Shown here in pieces: positions 46,001 to 55,370 of a stretch of 64,000 nucleotides of DNA (within the stretch, counting starts at the first letter, position 1; the number at the start of each line of letters is the position of its first letter). Origin of the DNA: Yoonia sediminilitoris (GTDB taxonomy: Bacteria; Pseudomonadota; Alphaproteobacteria; Rhodobacterales; Rhodobacteraceae); assembly GCF_003058085.1 (NCBI RefSeq), contig NZ_QBUD01000002.1:248001-312000 (forward strand), given 5' to 3'. A program made the translations under genes and the position numbers. The notes beneath the pieces were generated by a model. It made no database searches, was not told the DNA's origin, and worked only from the letters and a program-made list of their open reading frames with translations.

Positions 46001-46909
46001 CTACTTGCTGGGGTCGCCAGAGGCCCACGCCACGCCATCGCCGCGATCCATTGTCGCCATTTTCGCCATGTCGGCGTCGTCGATCACAAAGGAGAACAGA
46101 TCAATATTCTGGCGCATCCGGTCCGGGTTCAGGCTTTTGGGCAGCACGGCATAGCCATTCTGCACACCCCACCGAAGCAGAAGCTGCGCTTCCGATACGC
46201 CATATTTTGCGGCCATCGCCTTGAACGCTTCTCCGTCTGCCTTCATCTCGTCGGTCTTGGCGCTGTCTTGTCCTGGCTCTGTGCGCCACGTGGAAAGGGG
46301 AACAAGACTGCTGTAGGCAATCGGTGCGATGCCATGACTGACCATATGCGCAAGCAGGTCCGGTTTCTGCGACCATGGATGCAATTCGATCTGGTTGGCA
46401 TCGGGCATCGGCAGGCCAGCGGCCGCGATCTCACCAAGATGGGTTTGGTTGAAATTGCTTACCCCCACAGCACGGGCCTTTCCACTGGCTTGCAGCTCTA
46501 ACAGGGCGCGCCACTGTTCAAGGCGCATGTCACCACCGTAAGGGGCGTGGATCAGATAGAGGTCCACATACTCCAATCCCAGCCGCGCAAGGCTTGCGTC
46601 GCATTCTGCAATGGTTTGCGCCCCGGTCTTGGGCGCATCTCCCCAAGCCGGATTTCCGGGCCACAGCTTGGCTGTCACGAACAGGTCCGCGCGGAAAAGC
46701 CCTTCTGCTTGCAGCCCAGTCCTGATCCCGGCTCCGACTGTTTCTTCGTTGCGATAGCCGGACGCAGTGTCGATGTGGCGGTAGCCCGCCGCAATCGCGG
46801 AACTGATTGCAGTTTCGGCATCCTCGTTCGAGATCAGGTACGTGCCAAAACCGACCGCCGGAATGGTGGTGTCCGTGTTCAGGGCGAATGTTTTTGATGT
46901 TTCCGGCAT
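46001..46909 (-). CDS. Aldo/keto reductase
   Basis: This 302-residue NADPH-dependent oxidoreductase carries the family tetrad: Asp in HIDTASGYRNEETVGAGI with the Tyr, Lys in VTAKLWPGN, and His in YLIHAPYGGD. NADP-binding comes from VLPKSLNPDRMRQNI. The start METSKTF-like MPETSKTFALNTD at 46909 is preferred over an upstream in-frame start. It reduces aldehydes or ketones, probably for detoxification. It is divergent from an AraC regulator, a common pairing. The stop lies 1 base from the end of the IS6 element, so any native downstream sequence has been replaced. Confidence 0.88.
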   Translation of the reverse strand: MPETSKTFALNTDTTIPAVGFGTYLISNEDAETAISSAIAAGYRHIDTASGYRNEETVGAGIRTGLQAEGLFRADLFVTAKLWPGNPAWGDAPKTGAQTIAECDASLARLGLEYVDLYLIHAPYGGDMRLEQWRALLELQASGKARAVGVSNFNQTHLGEIAAAGLPMPDANQIELHPWSQKPDLLAHMVSHGIAPIAYSSLVPLSTWRTEPGQDSAKTDEMKADGEAFKAMAAKYGVSEAQLLLRWGVQNGYAVLPKSLNPDRMRQNIDLFSFVIDDADMAKMATMDRGDGVAWASGDPSK

Positions 46910-47068
46910 GGAATGTTCCCTTCGATAGCGTAGTTGACTGGAAGTTAGGAGCCGTGCCGCATCGCGTCTTGCCAAATTCTACATTACATCTGCCAATTCC
47001 TCCAAACGCAGAGCATAATGCGTGATTTTTGAATCAGGTATTGTTAGGCATTAGCCAAGGAGCGCACG

Positions 47069-47941
47069 ATGTCTTTCGAAAAATTACAGCACTTGTCAGC
47101 GCGCCTCGCCGCACTGGACATTGAAAATTCATGCAGGGTCTTGCCATCTGCGCGCATATTCCAACGCATTGAGGTCAGCGCGTTTGAGGCCGTTATCTAT
47201 AATCCGGTGATCTGCCTGATCCTACAGGGAAAGAAAGAAATGAAGGTCGGTGAACGGTTCATTTCCCTTGGAAAGGGCGATGCCTTGCTGGTCAGCCATG
47301 ATTTGCCCGTTACCTCTAGGATCACCATGGCAAGCCCCGCAGAACCATACCGGGCGCTGATCGTGTCCCTGAATCTGGGCATCCTGCGCCAGCTCTATGA
47401 ACAGGTTGGCGAAGCTGTGTCCGACGATCATCGCGCACAGTCCCTGTCAGCCAGCGTACCCGATCCGGCATGGATAGGACCGATCGTGCGCTATCTTGAA
47501 CTGATGGACGCTCCGCTGGATGCTCGGGTGCTGGGACCGATGATCCTCAAGGAAATCCACTTTCGCCTTCTGATGTCACCGATCGGTGGCATGTTGCGAA
47601 ATTTGCTTTCAGTCGACAGCCACGCGAGCCGCATCGCGAAATCCATTCAGAAGATCAGGGCCAAATTCAGAGAGCCATTGGTCGTCGGCGAACTTGCCCA
47701 AGTGGCCGGGATGAGCCAGTCTTCGTTCCATGAGCACTTCAAATCGGTGACGGGCACTACCCCTCTCCAATACCAGAAAGACCTGCGGATGATTGAAGCC
47801 AGGGCGCTGCTGGCACGCGGCGTGCCCTCTGTGTCGGCGGTGGGTTTTGAAGTTGGCTACGAAAGCTCCACGCATTTCAGTCGCGACTACTCCCGCAAAT
47901 TCGGGTGTTCGCCCAAAAAGCACCTCGCACATGCCCAATAG
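47069..47941 (+). CDS. AraC-family regulator (AraC_N plus HTH)
   Basis: This 290-residue regulator has the N-terminal AraC_N-type cupin (VYNPVICLILQGKKEMKVG-like segment, VIYNPVICLILQGKKEM) and the C-terminal double helix-turn-helix (VGELAQVAGMSQSSFHEHFK, TGTTPLQYQKDLRMIEARALL, VGFEVGYESSTHFSRDYSRKFG). It lies divergent from the aldo/keto reductase with 159 bases between starts, so it very likely regulates that gene in response to an aldehyde or related compound. The order with the antiporter downstream suggests a shared stress response. Confidence 0.9.
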   Translation: MSFEKLQHLSARLAALDIENSCRVLPSARIFQRIEVSAFEAVIYNPVICLILQGKKEMKVGERFISLGKGDALLVSHDLPVTSRITMASPAEPYRALIVSLNLGILRQLYEQVGEAVSDDHRAQSLSASVPDPAWIGPIVRYLELMDAPLDARVLGPMILKEIHFRLLMSPIGGMLRNLLSVDSHASRIAKSIQKIRAKFREPLVVGELAQVAGMSQSSFHEHFKSVTGTTPLQYQKDLRMIEARALLARGVPSVSAVGFEVGYESSTHFSRDYSRKFGCSPKKHLAHAQ

Positions 47942-47974
47942 ACCGCTGCCCACTCTTGCTCCAAGGATCATTCG

Positions 47975-49849
47975 ATGACTGCAGAATTTCTGTTTATCAC
48001 GTTCACTTTGTTTCTTGCCGGAATGATAGCCGTTCCGCTGGCGTCGCGCTTTGGGCTCGGGTCCGTTCTTGGCTACCTGATCGCTGGCATCGCCATTGGT
48101 CCCGTGCTGCACTGGGCCGGCGTTGATGTGGTGGGGCTGCAGCATTTCACCGAATTTGGCGTGGTGATGATGCTGTTCCTGATCGGGTTGGAAATGCAGC
48201 CGAAAGTTCTTTGGGACATGCGTGCGCGGATCTTTGTGATGGGGGGATTGCAGGTCGGGGTCACATGCATTGGCGTCATGGCCGTGGCAATGATGTTTGG
48301 CCAACCGTGGACTGTGGCGCTGGCCATTGGGCTGATCTTTGCCCTATCGTCAACGGCAATCGTTACACAGACGCTGAATGAAAAGGGGCTGATGCGCAGC
48401 GATGGTGGTCAGGCAAGCTTCTCGGTTTTGCTGTTCCAGGACATTGCGGTCATCCCCATGTTGGCCCTCATCCCGCTATTGGCGTTGCCCGAACTGACAG
48501 AGGTTCTGCATCACGGCGATGATCACGGGGCTGGTCACGGTGAAGCCGGTTTGAACCTGAACCTTGTCGAAGGATTGTCCGGCTGGCAAACCGCCTTGGT
48601 CACGCTTGCAGCTGTAGGGCTTGTGATTATGGCCGGGCGCTATCTGACTGGTCCCGTCTTTCGCTATGTGGCTGGCGCACGCCTGCGAGAGCTGTTCGTC
48701 AGCACCGCGCTGATGATGGTAGTGGGCATTGCACTCTTGATGACCATGGTCGGATTGTCTCCGGCATTGGGGACATTTCTGGCGGGTGTCGTGATGGCCA
48801 ACAGCGAGTACCGGCACGAGCTGGAAAGCGATATCGCACCCTTCAAAGGCATCTTTCTGGGCGTATTCTTTATCACGGTCGGCGCCAGCATCGACTTTGC
48901 CCTGCTTGGTGAAAACCTCGCGCTGATCGTCGCGTTGACACTTGGATTGATTGTGCTGAAGGCCGCGGTGCTGTTCGTGCTGGGCCATGTCTTCAAGCTT
49001 AGCAAAGGTGACAAATGGCTGTTTTCCCTTGGGCTGGCCCAAGCCGGAGAGTTCGGCTTTGTGCTGGTGTCGTTTACAGTGGCCAACGCCGTTGTGCCCG
49101 CGCCGGTCGCTGATCTTTTGCTGCTTGTCGTCGCGCTTTCCATGCTGCTGACCCCCGCCTTGTTCATTTGTTACGACAAGATCATTGCACCACGCTACTC
49201 GCGCCAGCAGGCGCAGGATGCCGATGAGATCACCTCTGACGCCAAGATCATTATTGCAGGGCATGGTCGTTTTGGCGGCATCGTGAACCGCGCCCTGCGG
49301 GCCGCTGACTACGAGACGACAGTGATCGATTATAGCAACGAACAGCTCGAGATGTTGCGACGGTTCGGACTAATCGCCTATTTCGGCGATGCCACCCGCC
49401 CTGACCTGCTGCATGCAGCGGGGATCGACGAAGCAAAAATCCTGGTGATTGCCATCGACAACAAAGAGGCCGCCACCCAGCTTGCCCGATATATGCACGA
49501 ACATCACCCGTCGGTGCATGTCATTGCCCGTGCAATTGATCGCTGGCATGTCTACGACCTTTGGACCGCCGGGTGCCGTGACATTATTCGAGAGACCTAT
49601 GACAGTTCGATCCGCGCTGCGCGATCCGCCTTTGAAGCGATTGGCCATCCGCGTGAGGATGCCGAGCAGCTTATCAGCGTATTCGAAGCACACGATCGCA
49701 AGACAATGCTGGAAACAGCACAAGCCTTTATCCAAAGTGATGATCCGCACAGTGAGAACAGCGCATATTCTCAATTGATTCAGGATAACCTGGAGACGTG
49801 GGAGGCAGAGCTGAAGGCCAATATGCGGGATCGGCGTAAACCAGAGTGA
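47975..49849 (+). CDS. KefB/KefC-like CPA2 cation:proton antiporter with TrkA-N domain
   Basis: This 624-residue protein has twelve to thirteen hydrophobic segments in residues 1-390 and the antiporter signatures FLIGLEMQPKVLWDMRARI and SSTAIVTQTLNEKGLM. A cytoplasmic Rossmann RCK domain follows, starting IIIAGHGRFGGIVNRALRAADYETTVIDYS. KefC-type systems release K+ in exchange for H+ to protect against electrophiles. The gene lies 33 bases downstream of an AraC regulator and aldo/keto reductase, which supports an electrophile-defence module (inference). A His-rich loop (HHGDDHGAGH) is present at about residue 178. Confidence 0.9.
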   Translation: MTAEFLFITFTLFLAGMIAVPLASRFGLGSVLGYLIAGIAIGPVLHWAGVDVVGLQHFTEFGVVMMLFLIGLEMQPKVLWDMRARIFVMGGLQVGVTCIGVMAVAMMFGQPWTVALAIGLIFALSSTAIVTQTLNEKGLMRSDGGQASFSVLLFQDIAVIPMLALIPLLALPELTEVLHHGDDHGAGHGEAGLNLNLVEGLSGWQTALVTLAAVGLVIMAGRYLTGPVFRYVAGARLRELFVSTALMMVVGIALLMTMVGLSPALGTFLAGVVMANSEYRHELESDIAPFKGIFLGVFFITVGASIDFALLGENLALIVALTLGLIVLKAAVLFVLGHVFKLSKGDKWLFSLGLAQAGEFGFVLVSFTVANAVVPAPVADLLLLVVALSMLLTPALFICYDKIIAPRYSRQQAQDADEITSDAKIIIAGHGRFGGIVNRALRAADYETTVIDYSNEQLEMLRRFGLIAYFGDATRPDLLHAAGIDEAKILVIAIDNKEAATQLARYMHEHHPSVHVIARAIDRWHVYDLWTAGCRDIIRETYDSSIRAARSAFEAIGHPREDAEQLISVFEAHDRKTMLETAQAFIQSDDPHSENSAYSQLIQDNLETWEAELKANMRDRRKPE

Positions 49850-50033
49850 AACGCGGCATTGGTGTGAAATGCTGGCTACATATATGGGCGCAATTGCAAT
49901 GAAATGGTGCTCTGTCCGCAAGCTGTGGGTTCCACCGCATCCCGTTTTTGCTCTCGCGGCGGATGTTCGGCCTGACGGGCCGCACCGTAGCAAGGTCGGG
50001 TGGTGGCCAATGGCTGGTCTGGGCCGTTCTTGA

Positions 50034-50606
50034 ATGTACCGGAGAGGTTTGTTGTGTCGTGGTTGCTATTCCACGCACCACAACCCGATTGAGGCGGGGC
50101 TGCTGCCCGACGGCTCGCCCGACCTCTATTTCCGGGGGTGCTATTGCTGGAATTCCGAGGTCGGGGCCAAGACGCTCGGCATCGCCAGCTTCTACCTCCG
50201 CGCGGTCTGCCAGAACCGTAATCTTTGGGGCGTCGAGGATTTCCAGGAGATAACGATCTGGCATTCCAAATACGCCGCCTCCCGCTTCGCGCACGAGGCC
50301 GCCCCGGCGCTCGCCCGCTTCGCGGAGTCCTCTCCCACGCCCTTCATCGACGGCATCCGCGCGGCACGGGAGAAGATCGTCGCACGGACGGACGAGGACC
50401 GCCAGGACTTCCTGCGCAAGCGCGGGTTCTCGAAGGCGGAGACGGGGCGCATCGTCGAGACGGTCCTGGCCGAGGAAAGCCGTCCGCCCGGGAGCGTGTT
50501 TGATTTTGTGCAGGGGATCACGGCGGTGGCCCGGTCCAAGCCGCAGCAGGATGCGCGGTTGGTGATGGAGGGGAAGGCGAAGGCTTTGTTGGAGCGAGCG
50601 GTATAG
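50034..50606 (+). pseudogene. DUF932 (plasmid-type) protein, 3' fragment
   Basis: The frame reads NPIEAGLLPDGSPDLYFRG, WNSEVGAKTLGIASFYLRA, NLWGVEDFQEITIWHSKYA and VFDFVQGITAVARSKPQQD. This is the C-terminal half of DUF932 proteins carried by plasmids and integrative elements of alphaproteobacteria. The N-terminal half and the start are missing, although the ORF itself is open. Codon use is more GC-rich than the neighbours, consistent with transferred DNA. The 49850-50033 stretch before it is without a recognisable gene. Confidence 0.75.
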
Positions 50607-50704
50607 GCCCTCATAAGGCGGTGTCACCTCGCTTCACCGCCTTCTTCCAAATCAAATGCAAGGACCTTCCACTATGAGATGCGAAAGGCTGAATGGCTAG
50701 CAGC

Positions 50705-51754
50705 TCAAAATTCTCGGCCGGCAGCGCGATTTATCTCAAGTATCCGAGAAAATAACTCTGCGAACTGCGAAGCCGCAACAGGATTGCCATCCCTGAATTT
50801 ATCATAAAAGGTCAATCCATCTCCAGAAAACATCCTTACCAGAATCGATTCTGCGTTGCTCACATCAAATTCAGGATACTCTTGCAGGAACGAGTTGGCA
50901 CTTTCAGCATCGCGCGAAGCATCGATCAGTGAAGCACTACCATTAGGTAATTCGTTGATTCGAGAAATAAGATCCGTCGCGCTTGTTTCTTGAATCGATA
51001 CTGGAAGGAAGCCGACTGCAAAAATTGAGTTGCTGTCACCATACCCAAATCGCGTTGTTTCAGACTCAACAGATTCCCCACCAACGCTCAGCTCGGCCTG
51101 CATACTGAAGATATCTTTCAGACCGCTCAACAATGGAACGCGCTCGAAAAAACTTGCCAGCTTGTCTGATCCGATACTTCCGGAGCCACTGCCCGAAAGC
51201 GACAGGACATACGAGTGTGTCATGTCCCCTCCAAGGAAGATTGCCCTCTCAACTGTGGTGTAATTACCAGATGCGTATCCATTCGAATAAAGGTCTACAT
51301 AGCTCTGGCAACGAGTATCAGCGGTATCAATGATATCTTCAGCGAAGAAGCGCTCAATTCGGACGTTGTCGGCTTCAACATCCAAAGTTCCATCGTCTCC
51401 AATTTTCGAATTCATAGAGACGCTCACTTGACCGCTCAATTCAAAAAAAGACGATACTTCCGCTTCAATCTCGCCACTCCTCGCAATGTTCTTGGAAGTG
51501 AGTGAAAATGCTGCATCACTGCGCGTGTATCGCGAACTCCAGTCAGACATGCAGTTCTCAAGGCTATTGAGCAAGTTATAACCTTGCGAGGAAAGGATAT
51601 CGCCGGCCTTTATCTCCATCAACTTTGGAAGCCGAATTGCTGAAAAGTTATTTGCCAAAAATGTAATTTCGAATTCGACCTTCGCATCTTGGGCAGATAC
51701 CTGACAGGTGGTCATTGCCGTCGCTACCAATGCGGCCAATCCAATTCTCTTCAT
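50705..51754 (-). CDS. Exported protein of unknown function
   Basis: I do not recognise this 349-residue protein. A clear signal peptide (MKRIGLAALVATAMTTCQVSAQ) predicts export. The mature part is acidic, Ser-rich and almost free of basic clusters, with two Cys (LENCMSDW, DTRCQSY) that could form a disulphide. It has a short Gly/Ser run (LSGSGSGSIGSDKLASFFE). Base composition is clearly more AT-rich than that of the flanking DUF932 and ParB fragments. It sits between those two plasmid-type fragments on the opposite strand, so it looks like cargo. Confidence 0.65.
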   Translation of the reverse strand: MKRIGLAALVATAMTTCQVSAQDAKVEFEITFLANNFSAIRLPKLMEIKAGDILSSQGYNLLNSLENCMSDWSSRYTRSDAAFSLTSKNIARSGEIEAEVSSFFELSGQVSVSMNSKIGDDGTLDVEADNVRIERFFAEDIIDTADTRCQSYVDLYSNGYASGNYTTVERAIFLGGDMTHSYVLSLSGSGSGSIGSDKLASFFERVPLLSGLKDIFSMQAELSVGGESVESETTRFGYGDSNSIFAVGFLPVSIQETSATDLISRINELPNGSASLIDASRDAESANSFLQEYPEFDVSNAESILVRMFSGDGLTFYDKFRDGNPVAASQFAELFSRILEINRAAGREF

Positions 51755-52051
51755 GAACCCAAACTCTAATAGATGCTCTCAGTGGCGATATCCGCCCAAT
51801 GCTTGTCCAAGTACCCTTTAAGCCCAACGTAACATCTTCGTATATGCTTCCTTGAGGATGTTACTTCGACACCTGAGGAGTCAATCGCCAATTCCAATGG
51901 CGAGGCACGCCGAGGGTGGGCGATCTTCGCTCTTGTTGACTGAAAACCTGCTCGCAATCGATCCTTAGAGTAAGAGGTGGGCCGGGTTTTCCGTGACGGG
52001 TTTGGAGGTCGGGAGAGAGGCTCCCGGCTGGCCTGTCGCGGAGATATCCCG

Positions 52052-52459
52052 ATGACCAAACAACAGAAGATCACCCTCAGCGCCTCGCGCGACATTCCCT
52101 TCAACAAGCTGATGCTCAGCCAGTCGAACGTGCGCCACGTCAAGGCGGGCGTGTCGATCGAGGAACTGGCCGAGGAGGACAGCCTCGCCGAGAACGTCCA
52201 GCGCGCGCCGCTGCATCCGCTCGACCAGTTCCGCGCCTTCCGAGCGATACGCGAGAAGGGCCGGACCGAGGAGGAGATCGCTGCGGCCTTCTTCGTCTCG
52301 GCCAGCGTGGTCAAGCAGCGGCTGAAACTCGCAGCCGTCGCGCCCTCACTGCATGATGCCTATGCCGAGGAGGAGGAGAGGTCGACTAGGGATGAGTTCG
52401 CTATCGTAGCGAACGGCTGCTCTGACGGGCCGCAGCGCAGCATCAGAGACTGGCACTGA
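52052..52459 (+). pseudogene. ParB/Spo0J-like partition protein with internal deletion
   Basis: The start MTKQQKITLSASRDIPFNKL and MLSQSNVRHVKAGVSIEELAE is a normal plasmid-type ParB N-terminus. It then jumps directly to EDSLAENVQRAPLHPLDQF, skipping the roughly 60 residues with the GxxR (CTPase) motif. The HTH region follows (GRTEEEIAAAFFVSASVVKQRL). After AYAEEEERSTRDEF the sequence is unrelated and stops early. So the gene has an in-frame internal deletion and a lost C-terminus. Confidence 0.75.
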
Positions 52460-52599
52460 AAGTCTGGTATGGGCCGGTCACGTGTTAAGCAAGACTGCTT
52501 GTGGCCTAAAAAGAAAGAATCCAAATCGACCTAATGGGGGTGAAAGACCCACTGCTCTCCATTAAATAATATGAGTTCAAAGTCTTACAATTTTTGAGA

Positions 52600-52650
52600 T
52601 GGTGACCCCGGCAGGATTCGAACCTGCAACCTGCCCCTTAGGAGGGGGCT
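52600..52650 (-). repeat. Left attachment site: 3' part of tRNA-Arg(CCT)
   Basis: These 51 bases match 59325-59375 at 50 positions, with 47 in a row (52604-52650). They are the anticodon loop to CCA end of tRNA-Arg(CCT); the first half of the tRNA is absent here. This is the displaced 3' piece expected when an element integrates into the 3' half of a tRNA gene. The stop codon of the recombinase fragment overlaps its edge. Confidence 0.88.
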
Positions 52651-53245
52651 ATTTAACATTGTCTTTTCCTTTCTTTTTCAATTTCTTAGAAGCTTTTGAC
52701 TTCCGCTTCTGCTTGGGTTTTGTCCGAAATCGACGTCGAATTTCCTCTTCATCGGTCTCAGAATGGGCATAGGTGCTAAGTGGAAGTGTCGGGTCGGACC
52801 ACCTACCAGCCTTGGCTGCGGTGACTGGATCAACCTTTTGGCGAACCACCAACTCGGTGAAAAAACCGTGGCGACCTGCCGCGTGCGCTGACAAATACGG
52901 GATTTCCGCTTTCTTACAGATTGTTATCCAGCGTTTCCGATATCCTGTCGCGGTTCCGTACCCAAAAAGACGTTCCTCTAGCAGCTTGCCAGTCCGAGGA
53001 TTTCTTGTTCGCTTTGATGGAAGGGCTTCAATCTCTGCCATCATCTCTTTGGTTATGGCTACCCAAACCTCCTTGTGGCCTTTCTGCGACTTCAGTCGAA
53101 TCCTTCGTTCTGCAGCATTTACGTCGATGACGGGCCTAACGCTGATCGCCTGATCGATACGAGCGGCCGTTTCGAACATGAAGCGAGCCAACGCAGCATT
53201 GTGCGGGTCCGCAGCGTTGCAAAACGCCTCTAAACGCGCGTGATC
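52649..53245 (-). pseudogene. Tyrosine recombinase (integrase), N-terminally truncated
   Basis: The open frame covers about 198 codons and contains the catalytic core: ARFMFETAARIDQAIS with the first Arg, SAHAAGRHGFFTELVVRQ with the His/Arg block, and AAKAGRWSDPTLPLSTYAHSE with the Tyr nucleophile. The tail is very Lys-rich. The SAM-like N-terminal domain is missing: an in-frame stop at 53246-53248 ends similarity upstream. Position beside the left attachment site is typical for an integrase. Lacking the arm-binding domain, it is probably inactive. Confidence 0.8.
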
Positions 53246-53250
53246 TCACC

Positions 53251-53358
53251 AGTGAGGAGCCGCCTGCACAAAAAGAGTATGGCAACCCTTGGGGCGCACC
53301 CAAAGACGGCAAGCAGTGGATCGATCCCGGTCGTTTCCCTGAGATCATGAGAAAGTAA
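53251..53358 (+). pseudogene. Orphan C-terminal gene tail
   Basis: This 35-codon frame ends EEPPAQKEYGNPWGAPKDGK and QWIDPGRFPEIMRK, then stops 5 bases before the metallophosphoesterase ATG. It reads like the C-terminus of a larger protein that was coupled to the next gene. Its 5' part is cut off at the boundary with the integrase fragment. No family is recognised. Confidence 0.4.
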
Positions 53359-53363
53359 AACTG

Positions 53364-54167
53364 ATGGCCCGTTTTCTGGTCTGGAGTGACCTGCACGACG
53401 AATTCTGGGGCGGCTTCGAGCTGCCCGACCTGTCCGCGCAAGTGGATGGGGTTCTGATCGCTGGCGACACACACACGATGGGCCGCCATCTCGACATCCC
53501 GGCGCAGGCAGCGCGTAAGTACGGCTGCCCGGTCATCTTGATCTGGGGCAACCATGAACTCTATGGCTCGATCTGGTCCGAACTCTTGGCCGACGAAAAC
53601 CGCCAACTTGAGGCGCTCAACGGTCAAGGTCTCGATATCCGCGTGCTCCATGGCGCAGCGACAGAGATAGCAGGCGTGCGCATCATCGGCGCGACCCTTT
53701 GGACAGATTTGGCGCTCTATCCGCCATTCGAATATCTGGCACGAACAATGGTATCTGCCTACATGCAAGACTACCGCTCCATCCGCACGGCACCCAAGAC
53801 CCGCTTCACCATCGACGGTATGTTGGAGCGCCATGCACAGGACAAAGCCGCGATCTTGGGCGCGCTCAGCAAGCCGCACGACGGCCCCACTGTTGTCATG
53901 ACCCACCACCTGCCAGTGCGCGAACTGATCGCCCCGTGGCGTACAATTGGCGGGGAGGACAAGCGCGCGATGAACAACGGTTTTGCCTGTGATCTGTGGA
54001 ACGAACTCCGAGGCTTCGACATCCACACTTGGGTCTGGGGACACAGTCATGAAGGCAATAACCTGACGGTAGAAGGCGACCTCGGTCCGATCCGGTTCAT
54101 CACAAATCAGCGGGGATATCCTGGCGAAGAAGTTCGTTTTGACCCGGCTTTTGTGATGGAGGTCTAA
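53364..54167 (+). CDS. Calcineurin-like metallophosphoesterase
   Basis: This 267-residue protein has the full metal-binding set: FLVWSDLHDEFW (Asp and His), GVLIAGDTHTMG, ILIWGNHELYGS (Asn and His), VVMTHHLPVRE and WVWGHSHEGNN. Such enzymes cleave phosphodiesters or phosphomonoesters; those on mobile elements may be nucleic-acid or nucleotide-processing. It is cargo of the integrated element, preceded by an orphan gene tail and followed by the XRE gene after about 135 bases. Confidence 0.82.
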   Translation: MARFLVWSDLHDEFWGGFELPDLSAQVDGVLIAGDTHTMGRHLDIPAQAARKYGCPVILIWGNHELYGSIWSELLADENRQLEALNGQGLDIRVLHGAATEIAGVRIIGATLWTDLALYPPFEYLARTMVSAYMQDYRSIRTAPKTRFTIDGMLERHAQDKAAILGALSKPHDGPTVVMTHHLPVRELIAPWRTIGGEDKRAMNNGFACDLWNELRGFDIHTWVWGHSHEGNNLTVEGDLGPIRFITNQRGYPGEEVRFDPAFVMEV

Positions 54168-54302
54168 GACCGTCATCACAAAAGCCGCTCGATCCAAACA
54201 AGCTGCATGTCGAAAACCCTAAAGGGTCAGAAAATTAACCAACCAGGTTGATATTTCAATCCATGTGTGTTAATCCTCTATAAACACAATGGGAGACCGA
54301 CC

Positions 54303-54665
54303 ATGACAACAACTGCAATTGGGAAGGCATTACGAAAACTCAGAATAGATGAAGACGAACGCCTGTTGGATATGGCCAAGCGTCTTGAGAAGTCGTCCGC
54401 GTTTGTTTCTGCGGTCGAAACAGGAAAGAAGTCGCCCCCATCGGGGTTCGAAGAACTTGTTATCCAAACCTATCGCCTTGTGGGTGAAGCTGCGGAAATC
54501 CTTCGTAGTGCGGCAGACCGGTCGCGTAAGGCATTCACCCTTGAAGCAAATACTACTTTGCAGCGCGACACTGCAGGCCTGATGGCCCGTAGGATGGACA
54601 CATTGTCGGAAGACGAGCTGCATGAGATCTTGGCTGTCCTTGGTCGCAAGGAGAGTTCCAAATGA
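54303..54665 (+). CDS. XRE-type HTH regulator
   Basis: This 120-residue protein has the helix-turn-helix IGKALRKLRIDEDERLLDMAK and RLEKSSAFVSAVETGKKS. The start MTTTAIGKAL at 54303 follows GGGAGA; an upstream in-frame ATG is less likely. Its stop overlaps the start of the ImmA gene by 4 bases. XRE/ImmA pairs control mobile elements (ImmA cleaves the repressor) or act as toxin-antitoxin-like modules, so this protein probably represses element genes, including possibly its own promoter. Confidence 0.8.
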   Translation: MTTTAIGKALRKLRIDEDERLLDMAKRLEKSSAFVSAVETGKKSPPSGFEELVIQTYRLVGEAAEILRSAADRSRKAFTLEANTTLQRDTAGLMARRMDTLSEDELHEILAVLGRKESSK

Positions 54666-55201
54666 GTCAAAGCCAAGACTATATCGTCCCCTCCCGAAGT
54701 TGGGACAACATCCGAGGGGTTGCGACGAGTATTCGCAACCGCTTCGGCTTCTCGGATCATGCATATTTTCCAGTGATTGAGCTAATCGAGCTTGTTTTGG
54801 ACCAAAAGCTAAACATGGTAAGATTTGAAGTTGGAACGTACGCTGAAATGGATGGGGCTGAGGGTTTAACTTGCCCGAAAGGTGAATTCATCCAGTTGCG
54901 AGAGGATGTTTACGAGGCTGCATGTCGAGGGGAGGGGCGCGGTCGTTTCACTGCGGCTCACGAACTCGGGCACTTTGCAATGCATACCAACGTACCACAT
55001 ACGCGCAAAGCACTTGGCGAAAGCGTGCCGACCTATCAGCTTGCTGAGCCTCAAGCCAATCAGTTTGCCGCAGAGCTGCTGATGCCAGATGGCTTTTGTG
55101 ACCACCTCGACGATGAACAGTCGCTGATAGAACGTCATGGTGTGTCGTTCGAGGCGGCGGGCCATCGACTACGCTACCTTAAGAAGAAGGGAAGGCTCTA
55201 A
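54662..55201 (+). CDS. ImmA/IrrE-family metallopeptidase
   Basis: This 179-residue protein carries the zinc-peptidase motif HELGH in TAAHELGHFAMHTN (about residues 100-104), and the third-ligand helix AEPQANQFAAELLMPDGF. ImmA-type proteases inactivate XRE repressors after DNA damage and thereby switch on mobile elements. The pairing with the adjacent XRE gene fits that scheme, though the substrate is inferred. A short inverted repeat follows the stop. Confidence 0.82.
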   Translation: MSQSQDYIVPSRSWDNIRGVATSIRNRFGFSDHAYFPVIELIELVLDQKLNMVRFEVGTYAEMDGAEGLTCPKGEFIQLREDVYEAACRGEGRGRFTAAHELGHFAMHTNVPHTRKALGESVPTYQLAEPQANQFAAELLMPDGFCDHLDDEQSLIERHGVSFEAAGHRLRYLKKKGRL

Positions 55202-55370
55202 CGAAAGAAGGCTCAGGTTGCACCCCGAGCCTCCAAACGAATTCTGTATCGTGCTAACCGGGGCTTGACGATGCAGAGCCGCCCGAAAGCCCAAATCAGT
55301 CTCCTAGCAGGGCTGCGTTTAGCGGATCTCGGGTCAAAAGGCAATATACGCCCCGACGAAGGACGGTGAG

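Noticed and set aside
51766..52314. Minus-strand frame of 182 codons
   Set aside because: It overlaps the ParB fragment on the opposite strand, which has the clear family match, and its own sequence is Ser/Arg-rich shadow.
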